Source of the DNA: Balanoglossus misakiensis | Lineage: Eukaryota; Hemichordata | Assembly: GCA_040954595.2 (NCBI GenBank) | Contig: CM082593.2 | Coordinates: 8,990,001-9,054,000, forward strand | Length of the DNA: 64,000 nt | Direction: 5' to 3' | Shown here: positions 34,199-45,705 of the stretch, piece after piece | Layout of the letters: each line of letters starts with the position of its first letter | Position numbering within the stretch: position 1 is the first letter of the stretch | Program-made: the position numbers and the translations under genes | The notes under the pieces: model-generated | What the model was told of the DNA's origin: nothing | The model's input: the letters and a program-made list of their open reading frames with translations, nothing else | Database searches by the model: none

Positions 34199-37100
34199 TG
34201 ATCTGGGGAAGTTACAAAAATGTGTTGTCCAAGGGCGTTGAAGGTACAAGTGTTTTTACACTAGCTATGTAGGCATTTTATCAGAATTGTTAGGTCCCAT
34301 TTGGTATTTGTATTTATACCATGGGACCTTATTGGATCAGTTGCACCTGATGTATGTATGGATGTTTGTATGTCCGTCAACATCAAACACTTGGAAACCT
34401 TGATATTTAGTGTGGAGATGCAGGCACAGGGGTAGATGGGAGTTTGTCTAAATGAAGTTGTCATTGCCAAAATATGCAAATTAACTGGGAAAGTGTCTAA
34501 TTCGTCAACTCTGAAACTCGACAACTACTGGGCAAATTGCTTTCAAAATTGAAAATTGGTATGCATGTACCTTACGTTAACCTCACACAATTCTATATGT
34601 TGTGGGCTAATAATGTGATTTTTTTTAATGCATTTTTTGTTTCTTTCCACATTAGCAGTAAAAAATCTACTTTTCTGGAATTGATCAGCTGACTTGTTTG
34701 ATAATTAGTATGAAGCTTCATAGGTGATCTGTGTTACCAACCTTAGTTTTGTTTAAATTATTGCCAAAATTTGGGTATTTATAATTTTGGAGCAATTTTT
34801 AGGTCCCATTTGGTTTATGAGCATGTATATGATTGGGACCCGAGGAATCAGTTGCATTTGTATGTATGGAGTGAATGGATGAAAACCGCTGCGCGTATCA
34901 CTTCCATATTTAGTGTGTAAATGCAGTCGGGGCTGTAGATGGGATTTTGTTCAAATGAGGTTGTCATTGCCGAAAGTATTACCTGTGAAAATGTGAAATT
35001 TGGTCAAAAGTCAGAAACTCGACAACCACTGGTCAGATTGATCTGAAAATTGGTATGTCAATGAACCCATACAGTCCTGTATGTTTTGAGCTAATATTAT
35101 GAATTTTCTAATGTTTATTATTTTTTTTTCTTTTTCCACATTATTGGCAAAAAAAATCTTCACTTCTGAAAGCGATAGTCTGAATCCTTCTAAATTTAGT
35201 ATGAGGTTATATTACATATGCTGGAGTATGATAAGCTGTAGAACATTCATTTGGTGGCCATATTGAATTTATTCAAAATATAAAGTGCAAACGTAAACTT
35301 TTTTTTTTTTTTTCAAAATTGTTCCAAATGTCATAGAGATAGTTTTGAATAAAAACACTAAAATAGCTTGTGTAATACCCAATATACAGCCCAAATATGG
35401 GACTCTAGGAATACTGTTCAGCATATTGAATTTATGCAAATTATGAAATCTGCCCATGTCAAATATTACTTCAAGATGGTTCTTAATGTACATGAAATAT
35501 TTTTATACTTTAAAATCATAGAAAAGGTCGTGTTTATTTCTTGATATTTGGCCCCAAAATTTTCAATATTAAATGTATGCAAATTAGAAATATTTCTACA
35601 AGGTGGATTCGGGTTCAATTAATCTAGACACCTCTCCAAAATATATTCTGAAGAAAAAAATTCTGTTGCAATTTATGGTGGGTTAGGTCCCCAAATCTCA
35701 AACTTTGGCAGAAATGTTCCTTGTAGTGATTAAAATAAGATGGTGTACAATTATAGTGATTTTTGCATATTTGTGTTTTTGCCACTTTTGAACAAATGTG
35801 TTTTTCTTTGAAACTGTTCTTTTGATTGCATTGAAATTTGGTAGGAATATTCCTAGGGGTAATACTATTTTTTCTGATTGCTTTGGAAGTTAGTTTACAA
35901 TTTCATAACACATGTACCTGTATGTGCGACTTTTATTAAAGTCTGGTTTTTAATATTTAGGTAGTTTTGTTATAAATTCTTTGTTTTTGGATAGCAAATC
36001 TTCTCTTGAACCAATTGCCCAGTTTCTTTGAAAGTTACTGTATGTTAACAAGGTGATGGTATACCCAACTTAGACTGTATTCACCACATGTTTACGTAAA
36101 TTTAATATGCCAGCTTTTACACAGACCACCAGCTATTCTATTTTGAATTACCCAGTGGCAGGTCACTCAAAATTTTTGAGCAGGTATTCCATGGTTTCTT
36201 GATATCACAAAATCGTCTCGAACAGGTCTCCCATTAGACACTTTTAGCCCCTTGGTTAGCCAATGTCCAAAAACATTTAGGCATTTCAGAGATCATTAGT
36301 CAGTTCATCAGTCCACTTGTTATGTTGGGTTGAAAAACACACACTTGAATTACTTGCTATTTACAGTCCTGCAAGCTGCTTAAAACTTGTGTGGACACTG
36401 ATTTTATCATGTTGGGTATCTTCAAACTTTGATACCACCCCTAGCAATTTTTTATACTGACATGGTTTCTCTCCAGTGATTTCAACATCCTACTAGGAAT
36501 ACAACCCCTCCTCAACTTCATAATATAGGGCATGAAATTGCAGGTTTTTGAGAACACTATTCAAAATCATCCCCATCAAGTCTGTAAACGTCTTTGGACA
36601 GATTTCTCTCCAGAGTAAAACGAAACATGCAATAAAGAGACTTTATGCAATAAAAACATGTTGATCATAACTCCAAACAATAATTTGCTATGTACAACAT
36701 GTCAATCGCTAATAGTAGGTATGGCCATAAGCATAAACCTGTTTTTTTGCTATCTTCACTATTCATGTTATCTGACTATATTAATACATTTGCAAGCATA
36801 CTGTTTCAGACGTAGTGAAGTTGATAAACATTTACGGGTATATTTTTACCTGTTGAAACTTACGGAAGTTGATCAAAAACTGGACACTTCACATAGGATT
36901 TTTCATCCCCTCTGTAGATTGATAGTCTAACATAGCAGGCAATCTTTCTTTCAAAACTGCAGAGGCCTTTATAAAAAGTTGTTGGCAAGAATGAAAGCTT
37001 GGGGGGGGGGTGTAGGATTTCCTACATTTTAGGTTATTTTTTTATATGCCCCCCAAAAGTTATGACAAAAAATTGATGACACCCTCAGAATTTATACTCC

Positions 37101-38300
37101 CTCCCCCATCATACGCTATCCATATTCATATAAATATGTCAATAAACACCATACTGTCCTGTAGGTTTGAGCTAATATTATGAATTTTCTATTTTTTATC
37201 GTTTTGTCTTTTTCTGCATTATTCGTAAACACATCTTCATTTCTGAAAGCGATAGACTGACTCCTTCAAAATATAGTATGAAGCTGCCTATAGGTGGTCC
37301 GAGTTACCATAGTTTTGTTCAAATCGAAATTGTTGTAAAATTGGCATTTTTAATTTTGAACAATTTTTGCCATTTTTGCTCAAAATGCTTTGAAATTTGG
37401 TACGCAGATTCCTAGGGGGTAACCCAAGTAAGATGTAAAATATGCTTAAAATTGCGTGCTTGTGTTATTGGGGAATTTTTGTACAATTTTTATCAAAAAC
37501 TTTTTTCTCTGAAAGCGCTTGTCAGGTTGCTTTGAACTTTTAGGTCCCATTTGGGACCTAATGGAATCAGTTGCGTCTGTATGTATGGATGGATGTATGT
37601 CTGTATATCCATTCACATCAAAAACTTGAAAACCGCTGCGTGTATCACCTTGATATTTGGTGTGTAGATGCATGCTGGGCTGTAAAAGGGAGTTTCTTCA
37701 AATGGAGTTGTCATTGACTTTAAAAAATATGCAAATTAGGTGGAAAAATATGAAATGGGTCAAAACTCAAACTCACCAACTACTAATCAGATTAATTTGG
37801 AAATTGGTATGCAGGTACCTTATGTCTACCTCAAACAGTCCTGTATGTTTAGAGCTAATATTGATTTTCTATTTTTGATGCATTTGTTTATATTAATTTT
37901 TCAACATTATTGGTAAAAAATCTTCATTTCTGAAAGTGATCGGCCTACTTCTTTGAAATTTAGTATGAAGCTTCTTATAGGTTGTCTGAGCAACCATGGT
38001 TTTGTTCAAATTATTGCAAAAAATTACATATTTATAATTTTGATGATAATTTTTTTGTTATTTTTCCCCTCTGAAACCGCTTGTCAGATTGCTTTGATTG
38101 ATTCGCTTTTTGGCAGGCATGTTCCTTGTGGTGATTGAAGTTAGGATTTTGAACAATTTTGGTGATATTTGCTTGTATGTGTTTTTGCCACTTTTGAACA
38201 AATATTTAGCGAGTTTTTTGCAAATTATTGATTTTGGTTAGCAAATCTTCTAAACTCATGTCCAGTTGCATTGAAAGTTACTGTTTACAAGGTATTGGTA
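34199..38300 (+). repeat. Field of degenerate repeats of about 120-150 bp (unit 2 and beyond)
   Basis: Same motif family as 28.4-30.4 kb. GGTCCCATTTGG modules occur at about 34,290, 34,801 and 37,542. The TTTGAAATTTAGTATGAAGC - CCTATAGGTGGTC and GCTTTGAAATTTGGTACGCAG - TTCCTAGGGGGTAACCC sentences are clear around 37,260 and 37,390. Internal duplication is visible: 36,075-36,160 resembles 38,300-38,370 (CCAGCTKTTACAGAGACC region). A G-run lies at about 37,003-37,012. No gene is supported. Confidence 0.65.
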
Positions 38301-38858
38301 CCCCGAGACTGTTTACACTACATGTTTACATAACTTAATAGGCCAGCTGTTACAGAGACCATTAGCTATTGAATGTCTGTCAGTCTGTCCAAGGGCTGAC
38401 TGTAAGAAGTTGCTTGTCATGTGTGTTTCTACACACAATTTTCGGTCAAACATAAATTTTTCTTGCATCACTTGTAAGACTGCCATGACACATGACAGTC
38501 TATTGGGCATGGTCCTTGTTAATTTTTTTACATTTTCATATTTATATATGGTTAGGTCATATCTGCTTGCCAGTGTCGCATGTGATTTTTATTCTTGTCT
38601 ATAACTAATTCCGTGTAATCCTCAAATGGGACCACAGTGTCCTTGACGCTATTTTTTTCATAGCCATCCCTAAAAGTCTGGTGTTATGTGCCCCCCCCCA
38701 ATTTCTCATGTAAAAAAATCGATGGCCCCCTGGAAATCCTACAGCCACCTCAATTCCTGGGGAAGTATATTCTCAACACTCCCTTATATCACATCCCATA
38801 TATTGCGACCTACAGGTTTATGATTTGTTACTAACTGCTATGCATATTTCATTCACAG

Positions 38859-38943
38859 ATGGAAGCCATGATTGTCGCAATTTCAACTGGTCCAGGGTTT
38901 CTCGTTCTCCTGTGCGCTGAAGCTTGGTTAAGACTACTTTCTG
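38859..38943 (+). other. Exon-like island 1c (85 nt)
   Basis: Acceptor CATATTTCATTCACAG, donor GTAAGCATGAG. It aligns with island 1a mainly at ATTTCAACT and the terminal TTAAGAC-CT. The open frame starts with an ATG at the first base (MEAMIVAISTGPGFLVLLCA, a hydrophobic stretch). It is not the frame that is open in 1a and 1b, and the length differs by 10 nt. This argues against a shared protein product. Confidence 0.45.
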
Positions 38944-39456
38944 GTAAGCATGAGTTCATCTATATTTGCTTTTTTAGGGCATTATTGATTTCCTGTAATG
39001 TGATTATGATGAGGTGAATGAACTGGACATAAATTCAGTTTGGACACATTTAGAATTGGCAGAATTACCCATAGCTATAATTGTATATAGGCGCCTTGAA
39101 TTTAATTATTTGTTTGCCGTCCATGGGTGGGTATGTTTTAGGTACAGTGTTATTAAGTCTGTGTGCATGTTTTTGTTGTTTACACATAAATATCATTTGT
39201 CACCTGATTGCCATGTAAGAGTATACCCATATGGAGCTTCTATACTCTGCAGTACTATTACTTAGTCAGATGTAAATGGAGTTTCAAAATTGCTGTTTCA
39301 CAGATTTATCTGCTAAGTATTCTATTGTTATGCGTTGTCACAACACAGCCTTGACCCTACATTATACCATGTTCTGCATATTTTGACTTATTAGTATGAC
39401 ATAATGCAAGTTTGTGATTGGTTACTTATAAACATGCACATATATTTGATTCACAG

Positions 39457-39558
39457 GTGGACTGTCTTAAATGGTCATCATTAGGCTGTGCAGGAGGGGG
39501 AGAAGACCTTGGACCCTATGTTAAAGACCCTTGCGGCCCCGTCAAGTACCTTTTTCTG
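39457..39558 (+). other. Exon-like island 2c (102 nt)
   Basis: Acceptor ATATATTTGATTCACAG, donor GTAACCACAACTTGTTG. An open frame runs throughout (VDCLKWSSLGCAGGGEDLGP), sharing LK and AGGG with island 2a. Joining island 1c to it in 1c's open frame gives an early stop, so as a simple two-exon coding unit it fails. Confidence 0.45.
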
Positions 39559-42500
39559 GTAACCACAACTTGTTGTATACATGCTTCATAGCCAGTTTAT
39601 ATGTTACTGTTTTTAATCAAATAGTTAATTCACCCTCTCAATTTTATCGGGGCAGCAATCCACCGTTGGTTTATTATGCACACCTCTAATAATCACTTGT
39701 CGGATGAATATTCTCCACTTGGTAACCTTTATGTAGTGCTATCCTCCACGATCAAGAAGTGGGTTGATTATGACTATTTGAATAGGGTACCTAATTGTAT
39801 TAAGGGTATAGGGGAAGTATTTCACAAATGTTTGTGTACATGGATTTCTCATTTCAACTCATTGGAGATTTTTTTCCTTCATTTTGTGATCTTAGTTAGT
39901 TTGGCGCAAATTGTTGCCAGTTTTGCATATTTGTAATGTTTGGTCAATTTTTGCCATTCCGAGTCGAAAATCGTTTTTCTGAAACTTTTTGTCAGATAGC
40001 TTTGAAATTTGGAAGGCATGTTCCTACTCAGGCGAGGGGTGTAAACCTAAGTAAACTGTTGGTGTGAAATTTGGTGAAACTTTTGGGAAATTTTGCAACT
40101 TTTCATCAAAAATTGTTTGAAACTACTTGTCAGATTGATTGTAAATTTAGTCAATCTTTGTAGGCCCCATTCAATATATGTGTATACCACTGGGACCTTA
40201 TGCGATTCAGCTGCTTCTGTATCTATGTCCATCCACAACAACAAAAAATAGCCGCAATATTTGGAGTGTAAAGGCTGTTCTGTAGATATAATTTTGTTTA
40301 AGTTGTCATGGCCAAAAATGTGCAAATGAGCTTGAAAAACGTTAAATTGGTCTAAACTCATCAACTACTGGGCAAATTGCTTTATAAATTTGTATGCATG
40401 ACGACTTCAAAGTCCTGCATGTTTTGAGCTCATATCATGAATTTTCTATTTTTTATGCTTGTTTGGACTTTTCCATATTTTTTGTAAATAAACAATTTAT
40501 GGAAGTGATAGCCAATTTCTTTAAAATTTAGCATGAAGCTTCCTATATTTGATCTAAGGTGGCTTTTGTAAATTGCCTATTTGTAAGTTTGGGAGATTTT
40601 TACCAATTTTGCTCAAAAATCATTTTCTCTGAAATCCCTCGTCAGATTGCTTTTAAATTTGGTTGGAACGTTCCTTGAGGTTACCCAAGTAAGATGTTGT
40701 AAAATGTTAGTGAAATTTGTGTTCTTGGGGCACAGAAGGGTTCAAAACGTAATAATCTAATGCTGTAAGTCGCAATCTCGCCTTCCTATCTCCAGTGAAA
40801 AATGATAAGACAACACCAATGGTATGAGTAATGATATAACCCATATTTATTTCAAGTTAACTAAACTGTGATAAAAGCAGTGATAGAACTGGTTTCAATT
40901 TAGAAGGTATTGCTTGGACCACGAAAAAAGACAATTAATACTGACAGTAATGAAACGCATCCCATCCATGCATTCATCAAAAGTAATTTCTCCATGCTTT
41001 TTGAGCAACTTGGCCCATGTATAGTACCCTATTGTCTCTCAATGCAAGCCACTTGCTTTCACAAAACAATCCCATTTTGCCACTTTGTACTGTTCTTTAT
41101 ATTTTGATCTGAATCTAAAAATACCATCGACTCATCCAGTGTGAGTTAGCACTGTAATTAGCCAAAGTTATAAATCCACAGTTACCCAGCAAATTTGATT
41201 TAATGCTACCCAAAGGTATTGGTTTTGAACTCTCTTCTGAAATAGGTATGAAAATTTTAAAATTTCTACTGTATCAACCCAGACTAGTTTATTTCTGAGT
41301 AAACAGAGAAATGACAACCGATAGATTATTCCTCTGTAATAAAGACATATGCAGACACAAGAAAAAGTCTGAACATAATCAGTACATTACTAAAACAGTG
41401 TAGGTACATTGTACTATAAACTCAGGAAGATAAGTGACTATTGTTTGCCAAAAATGGTCCCAAGTCATTTCTCAAGCAGAGCAGAATAGTAGCTTAGAGA
41501 AGCAAAGTGTGATGATTTAAAATGTGAAAAGGCAACACCAATCTCTAGCTCTGCTCTTAGCACTGCAAATGTTATCAGACAGGTAGATAGATGTTCAGTC
41601 ATCCTATGTCTGTCAACACTTTTTCTTTTCTGAAATCACTGGTGCAAGTGCTTTCAAATTTGGTATGCAGGTTTCTGGGGGTAGCGAAGTAATGCGTGTT
41701 CAAATTGTGTTGAATTCTGCATATTTGTAGTTTGAAACGAGTTTTTGCTGCCTTTGGAAGAAGAAGTAAGCTTGTAGGATTTCTTTGACTATGCAAGTTT
41801 CTAGGGATAACGCAAGTTGTTTCTTCAAAATGTGGTGAATTTTGCATACATTTTTTTTTTGGGGGGGGGGGAATTTTCTCTGAAATTTAGTATGTATCTC
41901 CATGAGGTTTGTGACATAACTTGCAATTTTGTATTTTGGGGGCAGTTGCCTTTTTATTTAGACTTAAAATCATATTAGAATATGCATATCTGATTGTCAT
42001 GTCCACAGGGGTGATATTATTTGTTTACATTATGACCGAATCTGTAAAGTTTTCATAATGATCTTTAAAATTGGTACGTCTAATTGTTTCGATCTTTGTT
42101 GTGAATTGTCCCTGAGTGATCTTAGTCATTTTTTTAAAATTCTGCTGAATATTGCATTATTATTTTATGTCTGAGTCTGAAGAGTAGTCCTCTTCTCTGA
42201 AACCCCTTGCCCTAAAGTCAGGTGTCAAATAGTATAATTTGCATATTTGTTGCATATGGGATATTGTTGCAGTTTTTTGAAGTTCAAGATGGCTGCCAAT
42301 CTTTGTTTTAACTCTTTGGAAAAACATTTATTTAAATACTTTTCTGAAAACAAGGTGGTGAACATCACATGTTTTCAAACAGTAATTGATATAGCTATCA
42401 TTGTTTCTGAAAATCTTAACTTGTAGGATTCTTTTTTAATCTCTAGCATCTGCAAAGACCACTAAAACAGCAACTCTATAAAAAGTCTTATTGCTTAGTA

Positions 42501-43100
42501 CTGACACAAGGTGGTAAAAAGATATGCAGCTTTTGACTTCTTACAGGCTTACATTTTGTTAGTGATATCAGTCCCTTTTTGGTATTGTGCTGTTTTTTTT
42601 CAGGAGCTTGGGCCCCATTCCCTGGATTTTTTTTGCACACCTGGCTCTGAAAAGCTGCCACACCTAGGCTTCTCAAATTTGTCACAGCTGTCCTTGCCAA
42701 CGAGTGTGCACCTTGAAATTCAAATCAGTTATTTGACCTGGCAGCCATATTCAGTTAAACTTTTTGAATTAATGCAAATTAGCTGGGACAATTTGAAATT
42801 GGTCAAAACTCAGAAACTCGACAACCACTGGTCAGATTGATTTGACAATTGGTATGCAAGTACCTTATGTCAACCACATACAGTCCTATATTTTTCTGAA
42901 CAAATAGTTTGAATATTCTATTTTTATGCATTTTTTCATCATTTTTGGCAAAAAGTCTACTTTTCTAGAATTGATGAGTCGACTTCTTTGGGCGACGGCA
43001 AAGGCTAGGGGGGAATTTAAACGGATTTTATTGCCTCTATGTGTGTGTCTGTCTGTCTGTACTCCTGTGTAGACTTCTTTTAGTGTAATCACTAAATGAG
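39559..43100 (+). repeat. Unit 3 repeat field
   Basis: Continuation of the degenerate family. A GGCCCCATTC...CACTGGGACCTTA module lies at about 40,163. AGCTTTGAAATTTGGAAGGC, TTTTAAATTTGGTTGG and TTCAAATTTGGTATGC anchors are at about 39,999, 40,650 and 41,650, and a further module is at about 42,770-42,960. The stretch 40,740-41,600 has no recognisable repeat or gene. ORFs of 65-109 codons here are not supported. Confidence 0.55.
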
Positions 43101-43339
43101 ACCACAGTGTCCCTGACGCGATTTTCAGTGACCCCAGGGTAACCTTTGACCAGCTTTCCTATATCTTAGTATTCACAGCAGAATACAGCCTTGGCATACT
43201 AACCCTGGTAACCATGGGAACTGTTTGGGCCCCACCAATGGTGCTGGCAGCTTTAATTTTTAAATGATTTCTTCTTATCATTGTTTTTTTATTAATGATG
43301 ATGACTTGATCTAATCAGTTTTTTTAAAATAATTTCATT

Positions 43340-43390
43340 CTTTTTTTACATTAGGTTCATTGGTAACACTGCTGCTAGAGGGAGTGTAAT
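43340..43390 (+). other. Exon-like start: T-rich acceptor plus FIGN-type frame
   Basis: A T-run and ACATTAG precede GTTCATTGGTAACACTGC. The frame FIGNTAARGSV continues into the first copy of the 50-bp minisatellite. The same arrangement recurs at 44,146 with FIGNIIAGGSL, so an exon-like segment is duplicated on both sides of the minisatellite. Confidence 0.45.
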
Positions 43391-44056
43391 ACTTGTAACG
43401 ACACCGCCACCTAATACTGTACTGGAGAGATGAACTTAATACTTGTAACGACGCCGCCACCTAATACTGTACTGGAGGGATGAACTTAATACTTGTAACG
43501 ACGCCGCCACCTAATACTGTACTGGAGAGATGAACTTAATACTTGTAACGACGCCGCCACCTAATACTGTACTGGAGGGATGAACTTAATACTTGTAACG
43601 ACGCCGCCACCTAATACTGTACTGGAGAGAGATGAACTTAATACTTGTAACGACGCCGCCACCTAATACTGTACTGGAGAGATGAACTTAATACTTGTAA
43701 CGACGCCGCCACCTAATACTGTACTGGAGGGATGAACTTAATACTTGTAACGACGCCGCCACCTAATACTGTACTGGAGAGATGAACTTAATACTTGTAA
43801 CGACGCCGCCACCTAATACTGTACTGGAGGGATGAACTTAATACTTGTAACGACGCCGCCACCTAATACTGTACTGGAGAGAGATGAACTTAATACTTGT
43901 AACGACGCCGCCACCTAATACTGTACTGGAGAGATGAACTTAATACTTGTAACGACGCCGCCACCTAATACTGTACTGGAGGGATGAACTTAATACTTGT
44001 AACGACGCCGCCACCTAATACTGTACTGGAGGGATGAACTTAAACTTGTAACGACG
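43391..44056 (+). repeat. 50-bp minisatellite, 13 full copies, with a 5-unit super-period
   Basis: The unit starts ACTTGTAACGACGCCGCCAC and has a 50-bp period at 43,391, 43,441, 43,491 and so on. Copies alternate between a GGAGAGATG and a GGAGGGATG ending, and every fifth copy has an extra GA (52 bp), giving a 252-bp higher-order unit seen twice and a third time in part. Copy 1 has ACACCGCC where later copies have ACGCCGCC, and the last copy is broken (44,045). Since 50 is not a multiple of three, no frame persists through it. Confidence 0.95.
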
Positions 44057-44145
44057 CCAGATGATGCTTCTGTGACCAGAGGGATGAACAACGCCATGAT
44101 TTGTTGATCTGATCTAATTAATAATATTCATTCTTTTTTTTTCAA

Positions 44146-44245
44146 TAGGTTCATTGGTAATATCATCGCCGGAGGGAGTCTAATCAATATCTACAACAAC
44201 GCTGCACCAGATAACAATATCATAACCAGAGGGATGCTGTCAATA
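44146..44245 (+). other. Exon-like segment downstream of the minisatellite
   Basis: After a T-run and CAATAG, the frame reads FIGNIIAGGSLINIYNNAAP, then DNNIITRGMLSIG and a stop near 44,248. It is homologous to the start of the minisatellite region (FIGNTAARGSVILVTTPPPN). Nucleotide similarity extends over the AGAGGGATG end, so the minisatellite unit appears to derive from the second half of this segment. Function unknown. Confidence 0.4.
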
Positions 44246-44435
44246 GGTTAGGTTAATAAAAATGGTTTAATCTGAGGGAATGGTAAAGGGTTGGTGTATG
44301 AATATGTTAGGGTAATAAAAAATGGTATAATCTAACGGAATGGTGAAGGGTTGGTGTATGAATAGGTTAGGCTAATAAAAAATGGTATAATGTAATGGAA
44401 TGTAATGGAATGGTGAAGGGTTGGTGTATGATGAC
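44241..44435 (+). repeat. 60-bp tandem repeat, about 3 copies
   Basis: GAAGGGTTGGTGTATGAATA recurs with a 60-bp period (about 44,285 and 44,345), together with AATAAAAAATGGTATAAT. A 10-bp TGTAATGGAA duplication follows the third copy. Confidence 0.85.
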
Positions 44436-44810
44436 AGTGTGCACAAGGGTACTGTAACAAAACTGTCTGCATGGGTATAATATTATGGTTTCAAGGGTAT
44501 GATAAGTAATTAAAATATTATAAAAACAAGGGTAATGCCACATGGTAAATAAAAACTGTACATGTACAGAGGGTAAATACCGGTATAATATATAAGGGTG
44601 TAAACATCAATGGTGTAATAATAAAAAATGGGTAACACAAGGTTTTGGTGGTATAATAATAATAAAATGGTATTAACTTGATGGTATAAACATTATGGGA
44701 TGTGTATAAATGGTGTTAATATTACAAAGGTATGATGATTAATTGGGGTGTAATAATAAAAAAATTTAAAATCATTGGGTAATTTATTAGTGTCAGGTTG
44801 GGTAAAATAA
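44436..44810 (+). repeat. Degenerate GGTATAATAATAAAA-type low-complexity repeat
   Basis: Irregular copies of GGTATAAT, GGTGTAATAATAAA and ATGGTATTAA at intervals of roughly 20-30 bp. It appears to be a decayed continuation of the 60-bp repeat. No gene. Confidence 0.6.
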
Positions 44811-44841
44811 TTTTCGCTATGCATTCGTGTAATTTGTCTGC

Positions 44842-45035
44842 CGATTTTTTGCAGCGTTACCCGCGTTCGCGTTCTTCATTGCAGGTCGCTCGTCGTGTAA
44901 TGGAATTTCGCCGTGTGCCCGTTTGATTCGCCGATGGATTTTTTTACAACGTTACCCGCGTTCGCGTTCTTCATCGCAGTTCGCTCGTCGTGTAATGGAA
45001 TTTCGCCGTGTGCCCGTTTGATTCACCGATGGATT
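44842..45035 (+). repeat. 95-bp tandem duplication
   Basis: GTTACCCGCGTTCGCGTTCT occurs at 44,856 and 44,951, followed by TCGTCGTGTAATGGAATTTC in both copies. It is CG-rich compared with its surroundings. The 120-codon ORF at 44,913-45,275 reads through it (repeated SPCARLI/CPFDSP pieces are frame-shifted translations of the same unit) and is not taken as a gene. Confidence 0.85.
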
Positions 45036-45705
45036 TTTTGCTTTCGTCATCGTAATTCCCGCATCAACACGAATCCTCAATCTCACGTAACAACAATACA
45101 TCAAAATGTACACAGAAAAATAGGAGTCGGCAAGACAATTCTGGTTAGTGTGAGCCCCAACCTTTTAAAATTCACAACGGGGGAGGGGGCAGTTTTTCCT
45201 CATTTTATATTTGGCTCGAGGTTTTTAACTGTCCCCAGGCGCGTAAAGTTAGTTAGTTTATCACACAGAATGTAATTATCTTGCTTGATTTAAAAAAACA
45301 CTAAAATTGTATGGGGGAGCTTCTTGCGATTTGCACTTAAGAAACTGATGGTTTTTACCCATAGGTAATAATTAGTATTAACACATAATTGCCTAGAAAT
45401 AAAAATTAACTTAAGGGTAGAATGCAACAGTTTATTTTGTGCAATATCAACAGGAGCTATTTTGGCACATTATTTCAGTTTGATAAACACTGTTTTTGCT
45501 CATTGTTTCATTTCGACCACATTATTTCAGTTTGATAAAAACTGTTTTTGCTTATTGTTTTATTTCAACCACTTTTGTCACCTTGTTTTAAATTGAATGC
45601 AAGCATTGTTTCTGTTTGACCACTACTTGGGGTAATTGTTCCAAATTGGTATGCAAGATATTTTACATCAGCAGTTAGCCATCTAGCCACACTTTAACTG
45701 CACAG
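45036..45705. other. Non-genic stretch
   Basis: AT-rich. It includes a local direct repeat of TTTCAGTTTGATAAA(C/A)ACTG at about 45,473 and 45,525. No gene supported. Confidence 0.5.

Larger units (their letters stand above)
30410..36085 (+). repeat. Segmental tandem duplication, unit 2
   Basis: It starts at AGAGCTACTATGACTGG and follows unit 1 through islands 1b and 2b, the dispersed block, the C-run at 34,150 and the 140-bp field, to ACCCAACTTAGACT at about 36,075. Differences from unit 1 are an inserted retrotransposon (30,880-32,235), absence of the 2.5-kb transposon, and about 600 bp (32,340-32,960) that unit 1 lacks. That 600-bp stretch is partly matched in unit 3 (39,180-39,360), so it looks like a deletion in unit 1 rather than an insertion here. 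Confidence 0.85.
38600..43080 (+). repeat. Segmental tandem duplication, unit 3 (divergent)
   Basis: It begins near GACCACAGTGTCCTTGACGC (38,629), which recurs as GACCACAGTGTCCCTGACGC at 43,101, giving a period of about 4.47 kb. It contains diverged islands 1c and 2c at the expected spacing (598 bp), the CTTGACCCTACATTATACCATG sequence that precedes island 2 in all units, and then the 140-bp repeat field. Identity to units 1 and 2 is much lower than theirs to each other, so this is the older duplication. Confidence 0.7.

Noticed and set aside
44913-45275. 120-codon ORF
   Set aside because: Reads through a 95-bp tandem duplication in different frames and has no conserved pattern beyond it.
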